A DNA stretch of 64,000 bases from Rutstroemia sp. NJR-2017a BVV2 (taxonomy: Eukaryota > Ascomycota > Leotiomycetes > Helotiales > Rutstroemiaceae): positions 1,550,001 through 1,614,000 of the forward strand of contig NJPS01000046.1 of assembly GCA_002946415.1 (NCBI GenBank), read 5' to 3'. The position numbers and the translations under genes are program-made. The notes beneath the pieces are model-generated. The model saw only the letters and a list, made by a program, of their open reading frames with translations. It searched no databases and had not been told where the DNA came from. Positions 1 through 12,184 of this stretch are shown here, in pieces. Each line of letters starts with the position of its first letter. Position 1 is the first letter of the stretch.

Positions 1-403
1 CTTCGCCAAGATAGACAATCACACGATCTGCTTCACCATAGATCCTCGTCATTAAGTTAATTTGACGGCTTTTCTCCTCTTTATCGTTCTGGTTGATACA
101 AATATAATCCACCCATATAATTCTTGCAAAAGTTCGATCTCGAAGATGTGATAGTGCTGAATAGAGGTTCTTTGTGACTTGTAGAAGTTGCCCGTCTATA
201 TAGACAGACTGAGGAGGGTCATCGAAGCCACCACCTACATAGGATAAAGCTTCATACAGGTGAGTTCCCTCGTCGTACTCCGCGAAATCGTAGTTATGAA
301 GTTGACATTGGATGGGAGCTGTGGCAACTTTACTCGGCATCAGAGACAGCAGGCGGATACTATCAGAGCCTAGCAAAGTTAGGGAATAAGTGTACTGAGA
401 CAT
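1..403 (-). CDS. HET-domain (heterokaryon incompatibility) protein, N-terminal part
   Basis: The frame opens with ATG at 403 and stays open through the left edge, giving 134 residues; the rest lies outside the window. The HET signature is plain: a YEALSYV block near residue 50, then IIWVDYICINQND near residue 95, a QINLMTRIYGEADRV stretch, and VIVYLGE at the edge. The usual Trp of the SYVWG motif is replaced (SYVGGG). HET proteins trigger cell death after fusion of genetically unlike hyphae, or act as NLR-like immune effectors. The family usually continues with a variable C-terminal half not visible here. No intron is needed in this part. It lies in the same orientation as a decayed HET gene 2.3 kb away, with an acetyltransferase between them. 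Confidence 0.85.
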   Translation of the reverse strand, partial: MSQYTYSLTLLGSDSIRLLSLMPSKVATAPIQCQLHNYDFAEYDEGTHLYEALSYVGGGFDDPPQSVYIDGQLLQVTKNLYSALSHLRDRTFARIIWVDYICINQNDKEEKSRQINLMTRIYGEADRVIVYLGE

Positions 404-1141
404 GATGTAAGGTAGAGCTAAGAGTTTGAATTTTTGACTTGTTAGATGATCGTGATAAACGGTATAGCAAGGTCAGTATCGTCTAGTCAACGTCAACTAG
501 GTGTCGATGGAAATTTTTCCATATGCGGGGTAGATGCCTAAATAAATCGGGGACAAGAGGACCAACAGTTGGGACTTGCACCGGGACTTACACTAATTAA
601 CGGGGCACTCCTTCAAAATATATCAGAATCTAAACACTTCTGTAGCCTATCGGACTCACAATGACAATAACGATCTTGCTATCGCTCATCAACCTGAGTT
701 CTTCTACGGCTCTCAACGCTGTTATCTCACTTGTAAAGGCTGGATTTTACTGTTCGATCATACTTGCTTGTGTGGTCTTGTTGATCAAGAGATGTGTGAC
801 CCCTAAGGTAGAAATGCGGATTACCTATCAACGTTCATTCAGTTGCGTGGACGACGATAGGGTTATTCTTTTTGTTTTGGCCAACGACTTCATCTGTAAA
901 TGCGCAAGATATGAATTGGTCTATTCTTATTTATGGATCAGTTTTAATTCTTAGCACGGTCTTCTGGTTTGCCCACATTCGACATATATACACCGGTCCA
1001 GTCGTCGAAATCTCATACGAGTAGGGATAAGATCGATCAGTTCTACCAGTCAAAAGCCCAGGCCAGGCCAGGCTAACGATCTCTATTAACTTGTAGTAAA
1101 GCAAGCCCGTAGGCACTCTAGAATAGCTATAATCAATACAA
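404..1141. other. Intergenic, upstream of HET gene and downstream of GNAT gene
   Basis: It should hold the promoter of the HET gene and the 3' end of the acetyltransferase gene. An open frame of 97 codons at 661-954 (+) has no recognisable motif or splice context, and I do not call it a gene. Confidence 0.5.
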
Positions 1142-1921
1142 CTAAGCCTGTTTATTTACAATGGGACGACGCATCAAGTAATATTTTTGCTGGCTTGGAA
1201 CTTCCCCTTTCATATCGGATGGAGCATCAAATGTATCCAGAATACAAAACCCAAACTTCTCATATACTGGTCGTCCCATTTCTGTAGCTTCTAGATATGT
1301 CTGCAAATTAACACGATTAGAGCAATGTCACCCAAGGTTCGTAGAAGATGAAGTTCTGTACCTCGCCGTTCATAGAATCCGCTATATCAACACCCCACTT
1401 CACAAGTATGGTCCCCGCACCCCGCCTTTGCGCTTTAGGATCTGTCGCCAAACTATCAAGCACTACATATCAACAACCTGTAAGCTAGGACCCCTAAATG
1501 AGCTCTTTCCCATACAAAACCTACACATCAACGGCGCGTTCGTATCTTTAATTGCCTGTCTCCGCCCCGCCTGGAAATCCCCAATCATCTTCCTCGCATA
1601 CGCTTTCTCCTCCTCCGACTCTCCGTCCACAAAATCAAGATTCATCACATCGCCCACAGACTCGGTAGGATAGTAATGCCATTCGGCTTGGGCGATGATT
1701 TCGTTGGTGTCGGTATCCTTTACAACTACATATCGCGAACTTGCAATATTGTTTTTGATGTCTAAAAGACGGTCGCGTGTGAGTAGTCGGCCTTCATGTG
1801 TCCAGTGGCGGGGAAATAGCATATCTATATATGCGTGGTCACGGCCGAAGGCTAGAGATCGAATCTCCGTCATACGATAGAACTCGTCGGGGGTTTCTGG
1901 GATGTGAATTTCTAGAGGCAT
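1142..1921 (-). CDS. GNAT-family N-acetyltransferase
   Basis: Three exons (1921-1525, 1462-1362, 1300-1142) with two 61-62-nt introns encode 218 residues. The intron 1 donor is GTAGGT and its acceptor ends ATGTAG; the intron 2 donor is GTACAG and its acceptor TTGCAG. The protein has the GNAT plan: an N-terminal strand-helix region, a central beta strand (EIIAQAEWHYYP), then LDSLATDPKAQRRGAGTILV, which contains the acetyl-CoA pyrophosphate-binding Q-R-R-G-A-G loop. A C-terminal LEATEMGRPVYEKFGF segment follows, the typical end of fungal GNATs. It would transfer acetyl from acetyl-CoA to an amine; the substrate cannot be read from the sequence. It has no targeting signal, so it is probably cytosolic. 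The start at 1921 gives a natural N-terminus. Confidence 0.85.
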
Positions 1922-2708
1922 GTTAAAGAAGAGAAGAATAATGTTTTAAGATCTTTGTTCTTATGATTGATATTGGTAACTGGTCGTTATAATATGCATT
2001 GGAGGGGTACTCACCGGTGGACTGAGCATTTTATATATTGAAAACTAGTTGTGATTGGACAAACGGGATAGTTGGTAGACGTTAACCTCGGTTTATAAGA
2101 CGTATATTCAGGGTCCATGGAGTACAGGACAAGCCTCGGCGGTACTTCTACTGTAACGGTAGTAAGTGCCATTTCAAATGAGGAAGTTAAGCAGGGTATA
2201 AACATTGATGATGCCAAGGATAGATGTGCAGGTGTACATCGGGTTTCGGGTTTACTACCGTATCGGTACCCCTATACTCCTTTCCGCGTTCCGACTGGCT
2301 GAACCACGAACCTCCTGTCTGATCTAGGCCTTTTTGCTATGAACATCAGAACACCTCAGAGTTGCAGCCGATTTAAATCATCCTACCATATAAGCTTAAG
2401 TTATCTTAGTATAATGACACTACGGCACAACCATTCTGTCGGAATTTAAATCTCGCAATCTGGTGAGTCGGCTGTTTTCTACTCGTACCGATGGGAAATC
2501 TGTCCTTCTTCAAAACAAAGAATTAATCATCCAACGCATGCATTGGGTTACCGAACCTCAGGGGGATGACCAGTTATATGGGTGTACGAAACAGATAGAC
2601 GTTTCCATTCAAAGTTATCGCAAACGTAGAGGATAACCAAACAAGGGGTCTTTGCCCTGTATTCTGCTATGGTATATCGCACCCGAGCCGTTGATGAGAT
2701 TACTTCGA
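1922..2708. other. Intergenic between GNAT gene and HET pseudogene
   Basis: AT-rich, with no supported gene. A minus-strand frame near 2011-2217 ends beside a GTGAGT donor-like sequence, but no matching downstream exon or known motif was found. It could be leader of the acetyltransferase transcript. Confidence 0.4.
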
Positions 2709-4611
2709 CTAAACGATAGTAACAGTCTCTATACGTGCATTTTCAGACCATACAAGCTCCTCTGATAGGTTGAATTCCCCGACTCGGCGGCATACATTTG
2801 TCTTGCCCCCCTCAACTGGCTCAATTACAAGTCCATAACATCGAACTAACAGGGTACATAGAAGGTGCTTACCGTCCCTATCCTCTTTATTGCCATACCA
2901 ACCCTCCAGATTAAGATCCCACTCAAATGTTGCAAGCGCAAACATGGTCTCGTCGTAACAGGGTGATACATACCAGTTGTACGTACCAGAATCTCGGTTA
3001 TAATCAAGAAGGCCTATAGATACCACATGCCCTCTTATGACGATATTACCTCCAACTATACGTCCAAAACTGTCTTTTGGGTTGGCTAGATCCACCGAGC
3101 ACGAAAGGATCGAGGCCTTATGATCCTGCTTTAATAAATTTTGGGGATATTCAATATCTCCATCCATCGATGCCCAAGACCATGTCGGAGCTCGGTAAAA
3201 ACCAGCAGGAAAGTAGTGCGCGTATCTGTACCTAGGAGGACGCATGCCCTCACACCTCCGTGCCTAGAGTAGGTCCGTGATGAGCGTGTTTTCCTAATTA
3301 CCTGCGAAACATTTCGCGCCGCTGACTTTTTGATATCTGCGCGCTAGTCCAGAAATAGCTGGCAATTTATCGTGTGGGTTCGTTAGACGTCGTCTACAAA
3401 ACTTTAAAACAATATCATTCCAGATGAGTGGAAGCTGTGGATCGTCGTGCTGCAGGCTGTTCCAATACGACTCCCTTCTCTTTTCCTGTGGTTGAAAGTC
3501 TCCAGAATAGTGATCATTCGCTTTCACTTCATTACACTCCCAAATTGTACTAGTTTGGTGAAGGCAATCATTCTTGGAGGCAGTAAGTGCTCTTGCAAAG
3601 TCCATCCCCGGTTCGTGATTGGTGGTCTATCCAAATGTCTTTCCTCTGGCCAAAAAGTTAGAGAAGACACATTGGGGCGTCTTTCAGGATCATCAGCGTC
3701 CCCAGTAGTGTAATATATGGTGGCGGTGCGAGCATGCAGCATGCCATCGTCGCAGTGATTTCCGTCCATTGCGGAAAGAAGCAGGTGGGCATTTCCATAA
3801 TACTAATCCATTCGAGCAGATTCTGTCTCTCAATCAGCCCTTTCAGCGCTGCCCTCTCCTTGCAGAATACAGAGGGCGTCGATCCACAGATAACGAAAGC
3901 CTAGTTGACGAGTGACAGTGATTGCGTCAGCAATTGTACGGGGAATACGTTCTGGGTCTAAACCTTCGATATGACTTTCAAGAGTTGTGCTGGTTGTGAG
4001 GATAGTCACGCTCGCGCCCCAGCAATAGGATAAGGCTAGATATTTATCCCTCGCTCCGGGCGGTGGCTCGTAAAGTCGTGACTTCGTAGCACTGCCATCA
4101 CCCACATCGACGACCCGCGTTGGAAGCTCCGCATTCTCGTTTGCACGACAAGAATAGTGGTTTGTAATGCATTCCTCCAAGCATTTTGTCATCCAAGGGA
4201 AAAAGCCAACCGCATATGGACTTTTGGGAGGTGTATCATTTGATCGGTAGTCTAGAGATTAGTCAGGAACTTTCAAATCCGTAGAAACTTACAGTGTGGT
4301 CTAGTCGTTTTAAAATATCTAGATATAGGCTCGATCCCTTCAGCTGTGCTCAAATTGAGGCATAGTCGGTTCATTCGAATCCCACGTCGTCCATATAGCT
4401 TGACAATACTCTCTTATATAGCAGCATTCGTCTGTTCGTAACGTGACAAGTTAAGAGTTATCCTGGATATGGTACAAACGGTGCAACCGTCCCTTGGTTG
4501 TTTCAGGACATCTTTTACTGTACCTAATAGGAGCTCCCATGACTCTTCTGGCGACGGGAATGCAAATCCTCGACAGCGTTCGCACACCTCAGTCGGATTT
4601 GCGTGGTAAAA
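2709..4611 (-). pseudogene. Decayed HET-domain gene (five stops, one deletion)
   Basis: Read from about 4611 down, this encodes a HET protein: a Cys-rich start (VCERCRG, then GCTVC), an intron at 4292-4252 (GTAAGT to CTCTAG), the HET core (YLALSYCWGAS, RYLWIDALCILQ), NRGWTLQEHLLPPR, and a C-terminal APTWSWASMDG block. The frame is broken by stops at 4414-4416 (TAA), 3830-3832 (TGA, where the family has Trp), 3803-3805 (TAG), 3294-3296 (TAG, Trp position) and 3264-3266 (TAG, Trp position). A one-base deletion near 3541-3550 moves the frame. The sense between the breaks is still good, so decay looks recent. No ATG was found at the 5' end. No intron arrangement removes these stops. Confidence 0.85.
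4252..4292 (-). other. Intron of the HET pseudogene
   Basis: A 41-nt intron with GTAAGT donor, CTGACTAAT branch-like sequence and CTCTAG acceptor. It joins HYYRSNDTPP to the upstream exon in frame, which supports the gene having once been functional. Confidence 0.75.
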
Positions 4612-5114
4612 TCAATCCGACGTTGCTTGATCAGTATCAACCGTATAATTTCTAGAGTAGAGGAGGCTTGTTATCGTGACTGTTCGTGGAAACAGAGCGG
4701 TAGTCCCTTGAGAAAGCTGATACGAAGACCCCACACCGGTAATATGGAGGTGGTATCATCGGATGGGGCGATGCGGCTTCAGCGCCATTCCGCATTAGGG
4801 TTATTTCCTCAGTAGCTGGCAGGAGCTTTCACCATTGACTGTTAGGAGTTTTTCGCAGTAGATATCGACTTACACATAAATGCTATTAGTTATGAAAAGC
4901 TTCCGGCAGCTGTATAGAACGAAAACGTTGTATTTTCAACTTTAAGCAAATTAATGCGGTGTGTTGAGAGGATTTTGGTGTGCCAAGACTAAATGGAGAC
5001 TTGTGCACCCGTTATGCCCCCTCCACGCGACACGTGTCTGGGTGACTAATCTGTAACCTCCAATTCCCAACTGTCCCAAATTACTTTTTTCTCTATACAA
5101 CTTGTGGAACAAGG
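4612..5114. other. Intergenic, upstream of GMC oxidoreductase
   Basis: Should include the promoter of the GMC gene and any lost 5' end of the HET pseudogene. No gene seen. Confidence 0.4.
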
Positions 5115-7367
5115 ATGAAGATGATGTTCCTTAGGTCGTTGTTACTGGGTATCTTAATTGTATGTGGAGTTGCCGACACTACACCACATCTTCATACATA
5201 CCATCCCCGAGATCGTGCCAGTCCAAACTGTGACTACATTGTTGTGGGTGGTGGGACTGCCGGTAGGTACGAACTGCGCGGACTTCGAGCAGCACACTAA
5301 TGCACACCATAGGTCTAACGATAGCTACCCGACTGGCTGAGCCTGGGCACTTTACAGTTTGCATCATCGAGGCCGGAGGGTTTTACGAGCAAGATGCTGA
5401 CAATAGAACTACCGTCCCTGGCTTCGCAAGTTATGGAAGCAGCAGCGATCCTCTCGCCGCCGGGGACACTCCGGAGATAGACTGGGGATTCGTGACCCAG
5501 AAACAGGTGGAGTTGAAGAACAATACATTTCATTATGTGAGAGGTAGAACGCTTGGCGGGAGCTCGGCTAGTAATCTCATGGTGTAAGTTGTGCTCGCTG
5601 CACCGACGAATTTTAGAGAACTGACGCGATCAATAAGTTACCACCGTGGAAATGCGCAAGCCTACGACAAGTGGGCCGAAGATGTGGGCGACGATTCGTA
5701 TAGTTGGGCCAAATTTCTTCCCTATTTCCGCAAAAGTGCGAAGTATACATCGCCGAACATCAATTTGCGTGCTGCAAACGCAACAGTACCAGTACCGAGT
5801 ACGGAAGCGTATAGTTCCAGTGGAGGACCGTAAGCTTAAATCTCCACTCGAAGTGAGGATGTCAACTAACAACAGCTAGCCTCCAGGTCTCTCATCCAAA
5901 CTGGGCACTTCCCATTTCTAGCTTTGCTGAAGCAGCGTTCTCGTCCATTGGCATTCCTCCACTTCAGGATGTTAGTTCTGGTAAGATGATTGGAGCACAG
6001 TATATCCCATTGACGATCGACCCGTCAGATGAGAAGCGCTCTTCGAGTGAGGCGAGCTATCTTCAATACGCTCTAGCTAGTGGAAGAACTAACCTGCAGG
6101 TTTTCACAAAAACGCTCGCAAAGAAAATAGTCTTTGACGGTAAGACGGCTACTGGTGTCATAGTAATGAACAAAAATGGGACAGCATCCACACTCGTCGC
6201 CAAGAAAGAGGTTATTCTATCTGCAGGAGCCGTAAGTTAATCTCAAGGTCATACGAAGTGCCACTGAACGCAGTTTCCGTTAACGGACCGGTCCTCTAGT
6301 TTCAATCGCCCCAGCTACTCATGGTCTCTGGAATAGGTCCAAGCACTGCCCTCAAGGAGCTCGGAATTGAAGTCCTAGTCGATAGACCTGGAGTTGGCCA
6401 AGGGATGTGGGATCATGTTACAATGTCCCTTGTTCAGCAAGTTGACGTCGAGACCCTGAGCGAACTTTCAGACGCCGCGAAAGCACTGAAAGCAGCACAG
6501 GACTACAGCAAAACACACTCTGGTCCTTTGACCAATAATGGAGCAGACTACATCGGTACATATCTTCTGCTTCTTCCATAGCCTGCTCTGACTACTGGCA
6601 CGGTCGAGACTTAATCATCAAATGATCGGTTGGCTGATGTTAGGACTTCAGGATGGGAGAAAGTCCCCCCACCGCAACGCTCAAATCTGACGTCTAACGC
6701 GCTTGCGGATCTATCCACTTTTCCAGCCGACTGGCCAGAACTGGAATTGCTGATCGGAGCTCTCCCAATTCCAGGTGTAGTCGGAGCGAATTATGGTTTG
6801 ATCGCTGGAAATCTTGTCGCGCCTTTGTCCCGCGGATCTGTCGCCATAACTTCGAACGACACCTCTGACCTTCCCTTAATCAACCCCAACTATTTGTCCC
6901 ATGCGACCGACCAAGAAGTGGCCGTACAGATCTTCAAACGAATGCGACAACTGTTGAATGCCGATGCGTTCAGGTCGATCTTGATTGGAGACGAAATCGC
7001 GCCAGGACTCGGTGTCCAGACCGATGAGCAGATATTGGAAAGTTTAAGAGCATCGGCTAGTCCAGCATATCATGCAGCCTGTACTTGTGAGTTTCCGCTG
7101 GATATGTATGGATAATGCTAATCGCCTTAGGTAAAATGGGAAAATCAAATGATTCGAGCGCAGTCGTGGATTCGAATGCAAGAGTGATTGGAGTGAAGTC
7201 GTTGAGGGTTGTTGACGCGTCCGCGTTTGCCCTGCTACCACCAGGCCATCCGCAAGCCACTATATGTAAGTATCTCAGCCGTAAAACTCACTCTCTTTGC
7301 GTCTCTAATGGATTATTTAGACGCCTTTGCGGAGAAGATAGCGGCAGAGATACTACAAGGAAAGTAG
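5115..7367 (+). CDS. Secreted GMC-family FAD oxidoreductase
   Basis: Eight exons (5115-5262, 5313-5583, 5638-5829, 5880-6231, 6300-6555, 6652-7086, 7131-7265, 7321-7367) encode 611 residues. Residues 1-21 are a signal peptide (hydrophobic LLLGILIVCGVA). The FAD-binding Rossmann motif DYIVVGGGTAG is at residues 40-50, the GMC signature GRTLGGSSASNLM near 130, and SAGAFQSPQLLMVSGIGP is read across an exon junction. The C-terminus has the active-site pair: His in AYHAACTCKMG and His in PPGHPQAT. Family members oxidise alcohols or sugars (glucose oxidase, aryl-alcohol oxidase, glucose dehydrogenase); which substrate cannot be told here. Secretion suggests a role in extracellular H2O2 production or lignocellulose and plant-phenolic chemistry. 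All seven introns are short with standard borders. Confidence 0.9.
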
Positions 7368-7944
7368 GGCTGAGTGTGGGACACAAGCCCCGAGGTAACT
7401 ATACGCCCGAGACGAAGCTTTCTGTATATAACCCCGCCACATGCCGATGGTTAGACAATGAAAATTCCCCAATCGAAGCCGGAGATGTTCAATTGAATAC
7501 TCTCATTTTGAGCATGCCAAAGTGTTCCACAAAATCAAAATAAAATGTCTAATTCGGAATAACATTAAACTTAAGCCACAAAGTAACGACTAAACGTAGG
7601 CGCGACACCCCGCACACGTCGCTCAATGCCACCTCGCTTGTAGACGGACCGACTAGTGACTTATCTGGTGCTGGAATGTGATTCGGCTTGCCGAGCCTAG
7701 TATGGTATGATTCAATATAATTGCTAGATATTTTCCACTTGCACCAACTTTTGTTGCAACATGCAAATAACTTAGGCGAATCATACCGCAGTCACTTTGC
7801 GGCGGAGCTCGTGGAGGAGGAGCTCAAGATTTAGCCGAGGTAGGCATGGTTGCATGTGATTGGCTTTGACCCCTACCAGAGCTTGATCAAACGTCTTTGG
7901 TTTATTTCGACTCACTCTCATCAACAACCTCCTGTGCAACAACA
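7368..7944. other. Intergenic, promoter of amidase gene
   Basis: 577 bases between two genes on the same strand; holds the GMC 3' end and the amidase promoter. No gene seen. Confidence 0.4.
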
Positions 7945-9874
7945 ATGTCGGGCCCCGAACACATAACGTCAAGGTTCTTCGGATATCCCGCTCCTAAGGA
8001 GGGTCCCAATGTTCCTTTAGTCAGAAAAGAAGATAAGAATCCTGTCTTCCGAGGATGGCTTTTGGTAGTCTGTGCATGGCTGTAAGTGTCCTGATCTGCC
8101 GCTAAACGTGATCCAATTGCTGACAACTTCCATAGAGTATCTCATGTCGAGTTTGTCCAGTTCTCGCTTTGGAAGAATGCTAGATTCAATGGTTTGAGAG
8201 GACTATCCGCGCTGGATGAGTACACACCGAGATGGGATGTAAGTTCGACGGTGTTTCACATATGAATGTACTCCCCCTGACTGGAAATAGCCTACAGTTA
8301 TCCCTCTACCCCAGAGTGATGATGCTTCTGAACCCCAAGAAGAAGAAGTGCAAGATGTCAAAGTAGATCTAGATGACCTCCCTGCACGGTACCGCACAGT
8401 TGCAGAATATCACGCGCTCTATCGTTTGGGAAAACTTACCCCGCTTGCTGTCGCTCAATCTCTTCTTCCTTTGATCAGGAGAGACACCACTCCAGCAGGA
8501 CCTCATTCTGTAGCCTTCACTCATTCCCATCCCGAGGAGATCCTTGAAGCTGCTAAACAATCTACACTTCGATATAAAGCTGGCAAGCCCTTGAGCATTC
8601 TAGACGGAGTACCTACCGGTGTTAAGGATGACAGTAATGTCAAAGGTTATCGCAGCACTAAGGGTCGCAAAAGGAACGATGCACTATTTCATGTGGCAGA
8701 AGAGTCAACATGGCCAGTACAGAAATGGCAAGCAGCAGGTGTAATCATTATGGGAAAACTCAATATGCATGAAGTTGGCTCCGACACTACAAACAACAAT
8801 CCCAACTGGGGCACTCCTCGCAATCCACACAATAGTCAATACTATCCCGGTGGGTCGTCAGGAGGACCCGCGTATGCAGTATCATCTGGTCTAATTCCTT
8901 TCGCACTTGGATCCGACGGAGGTGGAAGTATCCGCATCCCATCATCATTCTGCGGGATTTACGGACTGAAACCCTCCCACAACCGCACCCAAGACATCGG
9001 CAGCACCGTAACCGTCAACGGCCCCCTCGGCGCCACCATGTCCGACGTCGAAATCGCCTACAGAATCATGGCCCAACCGAACCCCTCCGATCCCACCTGC
9101 GCTAGCTTCGCTCCTCCTCGCCCCCTCAAAACATCTCGTCCAAAAACCCTCGGTATCTACAAAGACTGGTTCGACCGCGCCGAACCTTCTGTCCGCACTC
9201 TTTGCCACAAATTCGTAACCTACTGCGAGAGCTCTCTCGGCTACACCATCGTCCCTATAACCGTCCCCTACTGTCCCGAAGCGCAAACCGCCCACGCCAT
9301 GACCATCCTCGCCGAAATGGCGACGCGCGCCCGCGCCGAACCATCCTCCACCTCCAACTGGCTCTCGGGCTTCAACCCCGCTAACAAAGTTCTCCTAAGC
9401 GTAGGCGCGCAAACGCCCACTCGGGACTACATTCTTGCGCAAAAGCTCCGCCACCTAATAATGCAGCATCTCGCGTTTCTCTTCCAGAAGCACCCTGGGC
9501 TGATAATCGTCACACCGACGACGCCCCTGCCAGGTTGGGAGATCGAACATGAAGGCGACTTGGTCCATGGTGTGACGGATGGGAATAAAAGTATTAGGAA
9601 TATGGAGTATGTGTGGATGGCGAACTTCACGGGCTTGCCGGGGATTAGTTGTCCGGTGGGGTATGCGGAGGAGAAGAAGGGCGTGGGGAGGGTGCCGGTG
9701 GGGATTATGGGGTCGGCGGAGTGGGGTGGGGAGGAGGTGTTGATTGAGTGGGGGAAGGAGGCGGAAAAGTGGTTGGGACAGGAGAAGGAGGGTGGTGGGA
9801 GGAAGATCCCGGGGAATTGGGTGGATGTGTTTGGATTGGCTGGGGAGACGATGGAGAAAGGGGGCGACGAGTAG
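7945..9874 (+). CDS. Amidase-signature-family hydrolase
   Basis: Three exons (7945-8081, 8136-8238, 8291-9874) encode 607 residues. The N-terminus (SRFFGYPAPKEG, NPVFRGWLLVVCAW) is the extension typical of fungal amidases. The amidase-signature core follows, with the Ser-cisSer-Lys triad: Lys near 192 in GVPTGVKDD, cis-Ser near 270 in PGGSSGGPA, and the nucleophile Ser near 293 in GSDGGGSIRIPSSF. Such enzymes hydrolyse amides or nitrile-derived amides to acid and ammonia; the substrate is unknown. It has no signal peptide. From about 8990 onward codon use becomes strongly C-ending, then G-rich after 9640, a marked change inside one exon. The reading frame is intact throughout, so this looks like base drift and not a join. 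Confidence 0.92.
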
Positions 9875-10200
9875 TGAATTGATGTCCTGGCACACTGTCT
9901 TCGTGAAGTCAAGTTGGACGAACTGTTACACTATCTTCTCAACATCTATTGGCGCAGATATCTTAAGTATTTAAAGAAATTGTATCTTTGATGATCTATC
10001 TTACTTCTCACACTACTTAGGTTAGCTCAAGTCAGAAGTAGAAAAATTCATCTATATCATTTCTTATCATTATTAATTCTCTTTTCGAAAACCATTTAAT
10101 CTCTGATGTGTACACCACATGCCTTCACATTTGTACCGTTTGCATAATCATACACAATATCCTAGCCAACCCTCAGATCAGATGAACTGGTACAATTCGA
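9875..10200. other. Convergent 3' ends of amidase and D-lactate dehydrogenase
   Basis: 326 AT-rich bases between two convergent genes; expected to hold both polyadenylation regions. No gene seen. Confidence 0.45.
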
Positions 10201-12184
10201 TCACCATGCCGAAACCTCTCCAGGCTTGGGCTTTTCTATCCTTACTACCTTATCTGGGTTTAGTAAACACAAGGGATCAAAAGCAAATTTCAGCTGTAAA
10301 ACCATTAGTCAAAAGAAACAACCAGTAAGGTGATGGTGATGCAACACTTACTCTTCTCATCGCATCAACCGTAGTCTCCCCCAACTCATGATTCAAATAA
10401 TCTCTCTTGACCAACCCTACACCATGCTCACCAGTAACCGTACCTTCCATTTCCACCGCCCTCTTAACCATACGATGAACAACCTCCTCCGCCGCTTGTC
10501 GTTGCTCGTCGTTGTATAGGAGAATAGCTGTAATCATTAGCACCATTTCTCTTGCGATGAAGAAACACACCACCTACTGTGAAAGTTACCATCCCCCACA
10601 TGCCCTACAATCGAAGCAAACATCCCACTCCGCGCCAAATCCGCCTTTGTCTCCTCGATGATATCCGGCAGCCTACTCATCGGCACCGCCACATCTCCTG
10701 TCCAAACATGATCACCATCATTCTCCCGCATGGCCATAACCGACCACAGCGCTTCTTTCCTGGCGCTCCATAGCTCTGCTTGTTCTTCTTCGCTCTTGGC
10801 GAATTCGAAAGTCTTGCTTCCGGATGCTTTAGCAAGTTTCTGCACTATGCCGATTTGCTCTTTTACACCATTGGGTGTGCCTGCGAATTTGAAGAATAAT
10901 GTGGGTGCTTCGTGCCAGTTTTTGGAGGTCATGCCTGATCGGTTGATGCTGAGCATTTGGTTGTCGTCGAGGATCTCTATAGCGGCGATTGGGACGCCTT
11001 CCGTTACAACTCGTCCGACACAGTCAGCTGCTTGCTTGATGCTTCCGAAACTACAGACAGCGACACTGGTGGTGTTTGGTTTTGTGGTGACTTTCAAGGT
11101 AGCCTCAGTGACTAAGCCAAGGGTTCCCTCGCTACCAATGAACATTTTGGTGAGATCATATCCTGCACTGCTCTTCCTTGGTCTCTGTCTCGTCTTGATG
11201 ATTGTTCCATCGGCCAACACGACAGTCAAGTTCATGACCCACTCTCTCATTGTTCCATAACGATATGCATTAGTCCCACTGCATCCGGTCCCTACCATAC
11301 CACCAATCATAGCACCTGGTCCTGGATCCGGGGGGAAGAACAAATTATCTTTTGCCAGCTCTTCATTCAAGATTTCCCATCCCACAGCCGGTTGAACAAC
11401 CACATCCATATCCTCCTTGTGCAGCTTCAAAATCTTGTCCATGCGTCCAAAATCTATGCAGATTCCACCTCTTGTCGCGGCATAATGCCCCTCCAAGCTG
11501 GTTCCCCCGCTGTATCCCGTTACTGGGATCTTCCTCCTATGGCAGATTTTCATAATCTTGCTAACCTCCTCCGTCGATGATGGGAAAACTACCATAAATG
11601 GCACCTCGTTATCCTTTCTTATATGCGTAGACCATTCGCTACCAGAATGGTGCTCTAGATCCGAATCAATGGTAGAGACATGTTCCTTTCCAACGATCTC
11701 AACGAAATCCGTCCACGCAGATTCCAGGTTCGCTTTCGAGACATTGTGCCGAAGGGCCTTGGTGGTTACAAGAGGGGTTGTAGAGGTAGTCGGGGCTGGA
11801 GGGTTCCTGAAAGATCCCAGATAGTATCCTCCTATACCTGCGGATATAATGACTACATAGTTCAACCGTTAGCTTTGTTCAATGCGCCGCCCTGCTTGTA
11901 TCGCGGGGTGTTTGCGTACCAAACGTAAGAGCTGGCGCCCTTCCTCCCGAAGCTTCATTTCTATTCTTCGAGTACCGGGCTCTTTCCGCACGCTCACGCT
12001 CTACGCGCACCTGTGTACTCTCATACAATTGACCCTTGAAAGACTTCCCCTCTTCTGGCTTTTGCTCTGTGGACAAGCATCTAAATCTGGTGGAGCCGGC
12101 GCGGAGACAAAAAGGCGACAAGGATGGAGATGCGCGCAAGCTGGCCAGCAGCGCAGTCGACGGAGCTTGTCTGGGAAATGGCAT
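10201..12184 (-). CDS. DLD1: Mitochondrial D-lactate dehydrogenase (cytochrome), FAD-linked
   Basis: Four exons (12184-11920, 11852-10578, 10527-10352, 10293-10201) encode 602 residues. The N-terminus is Arg/Ser/Ala-rich with no acids (MPFPRQAPSTALLASLRASP), a mitochondrial presequence. It is followed by a short hydrophobic stretch (VIISAGIGGYYLGSF) near residue 90 that could anchor it in the inner membrane. The FAD-binding PCMH domain has TGYSGGTSLEGH, PPDPGPGAMIGGMVGTGCSG and KMFIGSEGTLG. The C-terminal FAD-oxidase domain has VGHVGDGNFH and GEHGVGLVKR, and the last exon gives FDPLCLLNPDKV. It oxidises D-lactate to pyruvate and passes electrons to cytochrome c. A related 2-hydroxyacid (for example D-2-hydroxyglutarate) cannot be excluded from motifs alone. 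Confidence 0.93.

Noticed and set aside
661..954. 97-codon plus-strand frame
   Set aside because: No motif, no splice or family support; AT-rich DNA gives such frames by chance.
2011..2217. Possible upstream exon of the acetyltransferase gene
   Set aside because: It ends near a GTGAGT, but joining it to the acetyltransferase does not improve that protein, whose own ATG start is natural.
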